A stretch of 64,000 nt of DNA, from assembly GCF_000445995.2 (NCBI RefSeq), contig NC_022080.4:1-64000 (forward strand). The letters run 5' to 3'. The position numbers and the translations under genes are program-made. The notes beneath the pieces were generated by a model that made no database searches, was not told the origin of the DNA, and worked only from the letters and a program-made list of their open reading frames with translations. The stretch comes from Geobacillus genomosp. 3. Its GTDB lineage: Bacteria > Bacillota > Bacilli > Bacillales > Anoxybacillaceae. Within the stretch, counting starts at the first letter, position 1; every line of letters starts with the position of its first letter. Positions 57,621 through 64,000 of the stretch are shown one piece after another.

Positions 57621-57851
57621 ATGGCGTTACATTATTATTGTCGTCATTGCGGCGCAAAAGTAGGTACGATTGACCGCGTATCGATATATAGCGAAAAACT
57701 AGGATTCCACCATTTGACTGAAGAGGAACGACTTGACATGATTTCGTACGAATCGAACGGCGACATTCATGTGAAAACGATTTGCGAAGACTGCCAAGAG
57801 GCGTTGACGCGAAACCCGGAATGGCATCAATACGAAAAGTTTATTCATTAG
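57621..57851 (+). CDS. fin: Anti-sigma-F factor Fin (YabK)
   Basis: Fin is a small zinc protein that turns off sigma-F and allows the switch to sigma-G in the forespore. The 76-residue product has CRHC and CEDC knuckles 47 residues apart and [20 protein letters not shown] between. ATG 57621 is ten bases after GAGGAGG. It overlaps no gene and is followed by mfd. I could not find a clear sigma-F promoter upstream. Confidence 0.93.
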   Translation: MALHYYCRHCGAKVGTIDRVSIYSEKLGFHHLTEEERLDMISYESNGDIHVKTICEDCQEALTRNPEWHQYEKFIH

Positions 57852-57937
57852 GCGCAGCTTTGGGCGACCAAAGCGTTTTTGCGTTTCGTGAGACGACTAA
57901 AGAGGAAAAATCTTCTACTGAGAGGAGGGGGATAGGG

Positions 57938-60900
57938 GTGCTTTCGCTGCATCGCTATTTAGCTGAAAACGAAGATGTTCGCACGATCATTGAGGGAATC
58001 CATGTCCGCCTGAAAGAACAGCTTGTCGCCGGGCTGTCAGGGTCGGCCCGATCCGTTTTTGTTTCCACGCTTTATAAGGAGACGGGCCGCCCGATGGTAG
58101 TTGTCACCCATAACTTGTTTCAGGCGCAAAAAATATACGATGACCTCGTTTCATTGCTTGGGCCGGATGACGTGTTTCTTTATTCGGTCAACGAGGTCAT
58201 CGCCGCCGAAATGGCGGTTGCCAGCCCGGAGTTAAAGGCGCAACGTCTCGACGTTATGAACCATTGGGCACAAGGTGGAAAAGGGGTCATCGTCTGTCCG
58301 GTCGCCGGCTTGCGGCGCTTGCTGCCGCCACTGTCGCTTTGGAAACATTACTTGTTCACCTTCTCGGTTGGACAAGAGCTTGATTTGGAACGTTACAAGC
58401 AGCTGTTTGTTGAAATGGGATACAAGCGGGTGGCCACCGTTTCCGCTCCCGGGGAATTCAGCATCCGCGGCGGCATCATTGATATTTATCCGCTAACGGC
58501 TGAGCTGCCGTATCGCATTGAATTGTTTGATACGGAAATCGAGTCCATTCGGACGTTTACCCCTGACGACCAACGTTCACGCGAGCAGATGGAACGCGTG
58601 ATGATCGGGCCTGCCGATGAGATCATTCTGAATGGAGAGGCGCGGCGACGTGGGATTGAACGAATCGAAGCCGGGCTTGCGGCCAGTCTTGAAAAAATGA
58701 AAGATGACGCCGCCAAGCAGCGGATGTACGAGCATATCCACGCTGAATTAGAACAGTTGCGCGAAGGGCAGGAAATCGAGCAACAATATAAATATATGTC
58801 TCTTTTTTATGAAAAATCTGCAAGTTTACTAGATTACATGCCGGAAGATGGCGTGCTGCTCATGGACGAAATGAGCCGGTTGCAGGAGACGGCAGAGCGG
58901 CTCGACCGCGAAGAGGCGGAATGGTATACAAGCTTGCTTGACGGCGGAAAAATTATTCATGACGTACGAATTTCGCACTCATTTTCTGAATTGTTACAAA
59001 AACATCGGTTTCAACGGGTGTACTTGTCCTTGTTTTTGCGTCATGCACCGCATACCCACCCGCAAAATGTCGTCAATATTACATGCAAGCAAATGCAAAA
59101 CTTCCATGGACAAATGGCGCTTCTCCAATCCGAGATCGAGCGATGGAAGAAGGCGAACTACGCGGTCGTTTTTTTGGCACCAGATGCCGAGCGGGTGAAA
59201 AGGCTGCAGTCGCTGCTTGAAGATTACGAGATCGATGCGATGCCGCTTCCACCTGAGGCGGGGCTGCTTTACGGCAAATGCCAGCTCCTTCAAGGTGATT
59301 TAAACACGGGGTTTGAGCTGCCGCTGCAAAAACTGGCGGTCATCACCGAGGAAGAACTGTTCAAAAAGCGGACTAAGCGTCCAGTACGCCGGCAAAAGCT
59401 TTCGAACGCCGAGCGGATCAAAAGCTATGCCGAGCTGCAAGTCGGTGATTATGTCGTTCATGTCAACCATGGCATCGGAAAATATTTAGGTATCGAGACG
59501 TTAGAAATCAATGGAGTGCATAAAGACTATATTCATATCCAATACCAAGGCGGCGACACGCTGTACGTCCCGGTTGAGCAAATGGACCAAGTGCAAAAGT
59601 ACGTCGGCTCGGAAGGAAAAGAGCCGAAAATTTATAAGCTCGGCGGTACGGAATGGAAAAAGGTCAAAAAGAAAGTGGAGTCGTCTGTCCAAGACATTGC
59701 CGAAGATTTGATCAAGCTGTACGCGGAGCGTGAAGCGAGCAAAGGATATGCGTTTTCCCCGGATACGGAAATGCAGCGTGAATTTGAAGCGGCGTTTCCG
59801 TACCAAGAAACAGAGGACCAGCTCCGGTCAATCCAAGAAATCAAGCGCGATATGGAAAGCGAAAAACCGATGGATCGCCTTCTTTGCGGTGACGTCGGCT
59901 ACGGGAAAACGGAAGTGGCGCTGCGGGCGGCGTTTAAAGCGATTATGGACGGCAAACAAGTCGCCTTCCTCGTGCCGACGACGATTTTGGCCCAGCAACA
60001 TTACGAAACGGTGCGCGAGCGGTTTCAAGGGTTTCCGATTAACGTCGGACTGCTCAACCGGTTCCGCACAAAAAAACAGCAAGCGGAGACGATTAAAGGG
60101 CTAAAGGATGGTACGATCGATATGGTCATCGGCACGCACCGGCTGTTATCGAAAGATGTGAAGTTTAAAGATTTAGGCTTGCTCATTATCGACGAAGAAC
60201 AGCGGTTTGGCGTGGCGCATAAAGAAAAAATCAAACAGCTGCGGGCGAACATTGACGTTCTTACGTTGACGGCGACGCCCATTCCGCGCACATTGCATAT
60301 GTCGATGATTGGCGTGCGCGATTTGTCCATTATCGAGACGCCGCCGGAAAACCGGTTCCCGGTGCAGACGTATGTGATGGAGTATACAACGGAACTTATT
60401 AAAGAGGCGATTGAACGCGAGCTCGCCCGCGATGGGCAAGTGTTTTTCCTTTATAACCATATCGAGGATATCGACTTAAAAGCCGAGGAAATCGCGCAGC
60501 TTGTTCCGGAGGCGCGCGTGACGTTTGCACACGGGCGGATGTCGGAGGCTGAGCTTGAGTCGACGATTTTAGCCTTTTTGGAGGGACAATATGATGTGCT
60601 CGTGACAACGACGATTATTGAGACGGGCGTTGACATTCCGAACGTCAATACGCTCATCGTGTATGACGCCGACCGGATGGGGCTATCGCAGCTGTACCAG
60701 CTGCGCGGGCGTGTCGGCCGTTCGAACCGCGTTGCCTATGCATATTTCACCTACCGGAAAGATAAAGTGTTGAATGAAACGGCGGAAAAACGGCTGCAAG
60801 CCATTAAGGAGTTCACCGAGCTTGGCTCCGGATTTAAAATTGCCATGCGTGACTTGTCGATCCGCGGCGCCGGCAATCTCCTTGGCGCCGAACAGCACGG

Positions 60901-61471
60901 CTTTATTGACTCGGTCGGGTTTGACTTATATTCACAAATGTTGAAAGAAGCGATTGAAAAACGGCGTGGTTTGAAACGAGAAGATGAGCGCCCGGAAGTA
61001 ACCATCGATGTGGAAGTCGATGCCTATATTCCAGATGCATACATCTCCGACGGGCTGCAAAAAATCGAGATGTACAAGCGGTTTCAAGCAGTGGAAACGC
61101 TCGAAGACGTTGAAGCGCTGCGTGAGGAGATGGCCGACCGTTTTGGCGATTATCCGGATGAGGTGGCTTATTTGTTCCAAATTGCAGAAATTAAGGCGTT
61201 GGCGAAACAGCTCGGCGTTGAATCGATCAAGCAGCATAAACAACAAATTGACATGTTATTTGCTGAAGAGGCGTCGAAAACGGTGGAAATCCAACGCCTA
61301 TCCGGCATCGGCCGCCAGCATGGCCGCCTGTTTGGATTCGGCATGGACGGGGCGAAGCTGAAAATTGTTCTGTATATTAAGCAGATGAAACCGCACGAAT
61401 GGCTGATGATTTTGTACGAAACATTAAAGCAATTGTCCGGGATGAAAAACGAAAAATCGGTCATTGCGTAA
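57938..61471 (+). CDS. mfd: Transcription-repair coupling factor Mfd
   Basis: Mfd removes RNA polymerase stalled at lesions and recruits UvrA. From GTG 57938, after GAGAGGAGGGGG, the product is 1177 residues, the same length as in B. subtilis. Layout: UvrB-like N-terminus (about 1-350), CarD-like polymerase-interaction domain (about 490-560: LQVGDYVVHVNHGIGKYLG), RecG-like translocase with Walker A GDVGYGKTEVALRA and the DEEQ box IIDEEQRFG, TRG motif region, and a C-terminal TRCF domain. The in-frame upstream extension overlaps fin and lacks a ribosome-binding site. Confidence 0.97.
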   Translation: MLSLHRYLAENEDVRTIIEGIHVRLKEQLVAGLSGSARSVFVSTLYKETGRPMVVVTHNLFQAQKIYDDLVSLLGPDDVFLYSVNEVIAAEMAVASPELKAQRLDVMNHWAQGGKGVIVCPVAGLRRLLPPLSLWKHYLFTFSVGQELDLERYKQLFVEMGYKRVATVSAPGEFSIRGGIIDIYPLTAELPYRIELFDTEIESIRTFTPDDQRSREQMERVMIGPADEIILNGEARRRGIERIEAGLAASLEKMKDDAAKQRMYEHIHAELEQLREGQEIEQQYKYMSLFYEKSASLLDYMPEDGVLLMDEMSRLQETAERLDREEAEWYTSLLDGGKIIHDVRISHSFSELLQKHRFQRVYLSLFLRHAPHTHPQNVVNITCKQMQNFHGQMALLQSEIERWKKANYAVVFLAPDAERVKRLQSLLEDYEIDAMPLPPEAGLLYGKCQLLQGDLNTGFELPLQKLAVITEEELFKKRTKRPVRRQKLSNAERIKSYAELQVGDYVVHVNHGIGKYLGIETLEINGVHKDYIHIQYQGGDTLYVPVEQMDQVQKYVGSEGKEPKIYKLGGTEWKKVKKKVESSVQDIAEDLIKLYAEREASKGYAFSPDTEMQREFEAAFPYQETEDQLRSIQEIKRDMESEKPMDRLLCGDVGYGKTEVALRAAFKAIMDGKQVAFLVPTTILAQQHYETVRERFQGFPINVGLLNRFRTKKQQAETIKGLKDGTIDMVIGTHRLLSKDVKFKDLGLLIIDEEQRFGVAHKEKIKQLRANIDVLTLTATPIPRTLHMSMIGVRDLSIIETPPENRFPVQTYVMEYTTELIKEAIERELARDGQVFFLYNHIEDIDLKAEEIAQLVPEARVTFAHGRMSEAELESTILAFLEGQYDVLVTTTIIETGVDIPNVNTLIVYDADRMGLSQLYQLRGRVGRSNRVAYAYFTYRKDKVLNETAEKRLQAIKEFTELGSGFKIAMRDLSIRGAGNLLGAEQHGFIDSVGFDLYSQMLKEAIEKRRGLKREDERPEVTIDVEVDAYIPDAYISDGLQKIEMYKRFQAVETLEDVEALREEMADRFGDYPDEVAYLFQIAEIKALAKQLGVESIKQHKQQIDMLFAEEASKTVEIQRLSGIGRQHGRLFGFGMDGAKLKIVLYIKQMKPHEWLMILYETLKQLSGMKNEKSVIA

Positions 61472-61584
61472 CCGGGGGCAAAAATCATGTTTTGTTTCCG
61501 TTTTGCACGTTTATGTTTCAGCCGATGCGGCGATAATGAATGATGGGCAATTTTATCTAAAATGGCCAAAATCACTTTCATCGC

Positions 61585-61613
61585 GTATAGAACATGGATT
61601 GTGAAGGATACTA
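61585..61613 (+). promoter_or_regulatory. Possible forespore (sigma-G type) promoter of spoVT
   Basis: GTATA and GATACTA with a 17-base gap. spoVT is sigma-G dependent in B. subtilis. The -10 overlaps the left arm of an 11-bp inverted repeat (61602-61612 with 61667-61677). Confidence 0.45.
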
Positions 61614-61698
61614 ATGACAACAATGGTGAATTCCCCATCACAAAAGGGTTCATCGGAGTATCCTTCAAATCCTAGATGAAAGTGAGGGTATACAAAGC

Positions 61699-62235
61699 AT
61701 GAAAGCAACCGGTATTGTTCGTCGAATTGACGACTTGGGAAGGGTTGTGATTCCGAAGGAAATTCGGAGAACGTTACGCATTCGCGAGGGAGATCCGCTC
61801 GAAATATTTGTTGACCGCGATGGAGAAGTCATTTTGAAAAAATATTCGCCGATCAGTGAACTGGGTGACTTTGCTAAAGAGTATGCCGAGGCGCTGTTTG
61901 ACAGCCTCGGGCAGCCGGTGCTCATTTGTGACCGCGACGTGTTTATCGCTGTCGCCGGCGTTTCGAAAAAAGAGTATATGAACAAAAGCGTCAGCCCGTT
62001 AGTGGAGAAAGCGATGGAAGATCGCACTTCCGTCCTCCATACGGAGGAGGGGGAGGTAGAGTTAGTGGACGGGATGACGGAAGCGTTAAAGTCGTATACG
62101 ATCGGCCCGATTGTGGCTAACGGCGATCCGATCGGGGCTGTCATCATTTTATCGCGTGAGAAGATGCTCGGTGAAGTGGAACATAAAGCGGTCGAAACGG
62201 CGGCCAGCTTTTTAGCCCGACAAATGGAACAATAA
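61699..62235 (+). CDS. spoVT: Forespore transcription regulator SpoVT
   Basis: SpoVT tunes sigma-G genes in the forespore. The 178-residue product has an AbrB-type DNA-binding N-terminus (MKATGIVRRIDDLGRVVIPK) and a C-terminal GAF-like domain (about 55-178) that probably senses a small ligand. ATG follows a modest GTGAGGG. The resemblance to AbrB in this window is limited to the first 50 residues. Confidence 0.96.
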   Translation: MKATGIVRRIDDLGRVVIPKEIRRTLRIREGDPLEIFVDRDGEVILKKYSPISELGDFAKEYAEALFDSLGQPVLICDRDVFIAVAGVSKKEYMNKSVSPLVEKAMEDRTSVLHTEEGEVELVDGMTEALKSYTIGPIVANGDPIGAVIILSREKMLGEVEHKAVETAASFLARQMEQ

Positions 62236-62248
62236 GCGAAACAAGAAG

Positions 62249-62280
62249 AGGGTGTCTCCAAAGTGACGAGGCACCCTTTT
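62249..62280 (+). terminator. spoVT terminator
   Basis: AGGGTG/CACCCT stem with a 15-17-base loop region and a short T tract. Confidence 0.65.
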
Positions 62281-62562
62281 CCACTGCGTATATAAGCATC
62301 GAACAGATTCGCCATTTGATATCTTGTATTTCACGGGAGAACCGACAGTATTTTGCGTCAGCCCCTTCTTTCTGTCCGCCGGATGGGGTCATTGCTGCTG
62401 ATGAGCCACCGTCTTTGGCGATCGAGCCGATGTTGCGCTATAATATCGAGCGTAGCCATGGCAATGGAATTGTTAGCGGCGTCGCCTGTCTCCGCCGCCG
62501 GCGAACGTCCCCAGCCTTGGCCATCCGTCGGCGAACGCCATAAAGGCGGGAGGGAATGTGAT
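62281..62562. other. spoVT-yabM intergenic region
   Basis: No gene seen. It contains the yabM promoter candidate at 62415-62444 and a leader with a repeated CGGCGAACG (about 62499 and 62528). Confidence 0.4.
62415..62444 (+). promoter_or_regulatory. yabM promoter
   Basis: TTGGCG and exact TATAAT with an 18-base spacer, about 120 bases before yabM. Confidence 0.5.
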
Positions 62563-64000
62563 ATGGGGAATGTATGGAAAGGAGCGGCTGTATTGACGGT
62601 CGCCGCTTTGCTTACGAAGCTGTTGAGTGCGTTGTATCGTATCCCGTATCAAAATATGGTTGGAGATGTCGGCTTTTATATTTACCAACAGGTGTATCCG
62701 ATTTACGGCATTGTCGCAGCGCTGTCGCTAGCTGGCTACCCGGTCGCCATCTCGAAGCTCATCGCCGAGCGGCTGGCGGAAGGGGATGAGGCGGGAGCAG
62801 CCGCCGTCGGGCGCGCCGCACTGTTGTTGTTAAGCGCGCTCGGTGTTATGCTGTTTGCCGTTTTGTATATAGGGGCCGAAACGGTGGCGTCATGGATGGG
62901 TGACAGACAGCTTGAACCGCTGTTGCGGTTGCTTTCATTTTCCTTTTTAGTTTTTCCGTTGACGGCTGTCGTGCGCGGTTATTTCCAAGGACGGTATGAT
63001 ATGATGCCGACCGCAGCTTCCCAAGTTGGGGAGCAACTTGTGCGGGTGACAGCGATTTTAGGGCTGTCATATTGGATGATGCGGCGCGGCGCTGACGTTT
63101 ATTCTTGCGGCATCGCGGCGATCGCCGGGACGCTTGTCGGCATGGCGGCGGCACTTTTTATTTTGCTCTTTTATTCGGCTAAGCGCGGACGAAAAAAAAT
63201 GGGCAGCCGCATCCCCCCGGCTTCGATCTTGCATGTTGGCCGCCATTTATTGACGGCTGGAACGATCGTTTGTTTGACAAATATGGTATTGACGCTTATT
63301 CCGCTCGTTGACTCGTTTTTGTTTGTTCAGCTTCTTCGTGAAACCGGGATAAGGATGGATGAGGTAAAATGGGTGAAAGGGGTGTATGACCGCGGGCAGC
63401 CGCTCATCCAGCTTGGCACGGTTGTTGGCACATCGCTTTCGCTGGCGCTCGTCCCGTTTATCTCCAGCGCCCGACGCGACCAAGGCGCTGCTTTTACGTA
63501 CGGTCTATTGCCGCTTCGGTTTGCTGCCGTCATCGGTGTTGGCGCTTCCTTAGGGCTCATTTGTCTGATCCGGCCGATCAATACGATGTTGTTTGAAAAT
63601 GACCATGGCTCACTTGTTCTTGCTGTTTTGTCCGCTTCCGTCTTCTTTACAACGATCGCGCTGACGGTGTCCGCCATGTTACAAGGAATAGGGAAAGAGT
63701 GGGCGGCCGCTGTCGGTGTGGCGGTGGCGGTGGCGGGAAAAATCGTCCTCATGCATTGGCTTGTGCCGCTGTTTGGCGTCCTTGGCGCGGCTTTAGCGAC
63801 AACCGGGGCTTACGCATTTATGGCTTGCTTTTTATACGTGTGTCTGCGGCGCGAGTGTCAAATGGCCAACGCCCAAAAGTACATGTATCCGATCGTTAAG
63901 GCTGCTATCGCGATGGTTGTCGTGCTGCGATTGTATATGTGGCTTATGGACGCTCCCGCCGGCGGACGCTTATGGGCGGCTGCTGAGGCACTGGGCGGCG
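62563..64000 (+). CDS. yabM: YabM, MOP-family membrane exporter (partial, runs off the window)
   Basis: A polytopic membrane protein of the MVF/MATE-like (MurJ/SpoVB/polysaccharide flippase) superfamily. 479 codons are visible of an expected roughly 530. The N-terminus WKGAAVLTVAALLTKLLSALYRIPYQNMVGD and the GYPVAISKLIAE block are typical. At least ten hydrophobic helices can be picked out, with charged loops such as SAKRGRKKM. ATG 62563 follows GGCGGGAGGGA. The substrate is unknown; related proteins flip lipid-linked sugars. It continues the conserved order after spoVT. Confidence 0.9.
   Translation, partial: MGNVWKGAAVLTVAALLTKLLSALYRIPYQNMVGDVGFYIYQQVYPIYGIVAALSLAGYPVAISKLIAERLAEGDEAGAAAVGRAALLLLSALGVMLFAVLYIGAETVASWMGDRQLEPLLRLLSFSFLVFPLTAVVRGYFQGRYDMMPTAASQVGEQLVRVTAILGLSYWMMRRGADVYSCGIAAIAGTLVGMAAALFILLFYSAKRGRKKMGSRIPPASILHVGRHLLTAGTIVCLTNMVLTLIPLVDSFLFVQLLRETGIRMDEVKWVKGVYDRGQPLIQLGTVVGTSLSLALVPFISSARRDQGAAFTYGLLPLRFAAVIGVGASLGLICLIRPINTMLFENDHGSLVLAVLSASVFFTTIALTVSAMLQGIGKEWAAAVGVAVAVAGKIVLMHWLVPLFGVLGAALATTGAYAFMACFLYVCLRRECQMANAQKYMYPIVKAAIAMVVVLRLYMWLMDAPAGGRLWAAAEALGG

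Noticed and set aside
57782..57937. Longer mfd start overlapping fin
   Set aside because: GTG at 57938 has a strong ribosome-binding site and gives the standard 1177 residues.

Overview
The window is the replication-origin end of a Bacillaceae chromosome, almost certainly Geobacillus or a very close thermophilic relative. The evidence is gene order that follows Bacillus subtilis from dnaA to yabM almost gene for gene, GC-rich third codon positions, GTG/TTG starts behind strong purine-rich ribosome-binding sites, GC-rich rRNA helices, and sporulation genes (bofA, csfB, yabG, sspF, spoVG, fin, spoVT). The species cannot be fixed by eye.

Layout. 1-8.9 kb: dnaA, a DnaA-box/DnaA-trio origin region, dnaN, rlbA, recF, gyrB, gyrA. 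8.9-10.4 kb: an HD-GYP-like gene with no counterpart here in B. subtilis. 10.6-16.3 kb: rRNA operon 1 (16S, tRNA-Ile, tRNA-Ala, 23S, 5S). 16.3-29.6 kb: yaaC (minus), guaB, dacA, pdxST, a T-box leader plus serS, a candidate small RNA, yaaH/sleL (minus), tadA, SRP RNA, dnaX, ebfC, recR, yaaL, bofA. 29.7-35.5 kb: rRNA operon 2, nearly identical to operon 1. 35.6-64 kb: csfB, yaaO, tmk, holB, ricT, yabA, trmN6, rsmI, abrB (minus), metS, tatD, yabE, rnmV, rsmA, yabG, veg, sspF, ispE, purR, ridA, spoVG, glmU, prs, ctc, pth, fin, mfd, spoVT and the start of yabM, which runs off the end.

Functionally this is the replication/translation core (initiator, clamp and its loader subunits, gyrase, aminoacyl-tRNA synthetases, rRNA and its processing enzymes RNase M5 and RsmA). 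It is interleaved with purine and PRPP genes (guaB, purR, prs), vitamin B6 synthesis and forespore/mother-cell regulators. Two sporulation anti-sigma factors (CsfB/Gin and Fin) and two AbrB-fold regulators (AbrB, SpoVT) lie here. AbrB has tandem Spo0A boxes just downstream of its promoter.

The accessory content is small but interesting. (i) Three same-orientation remnants of one IS200/IS605-family element (left-end hairpin and tnpB start) each follow a TTTAT site; one lies between the serS T-box terminator and serS. (ii) A roughly 170-nt unassigned RNA with its own consensus promoter and terminator lies after serS. (iii) A perfect consensus promoter lies inside the 16S-tRNA spacer of both rRNA operons. 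(iv) A 77-bp hairpin module has moved from the 16S leader into one 23S-5S spacer. (v) rnmV appears to rely on a Shine-Dalgarno sequence brought near its start by a hairpin. No CRISPR array, prophage or intact transposase was seen.
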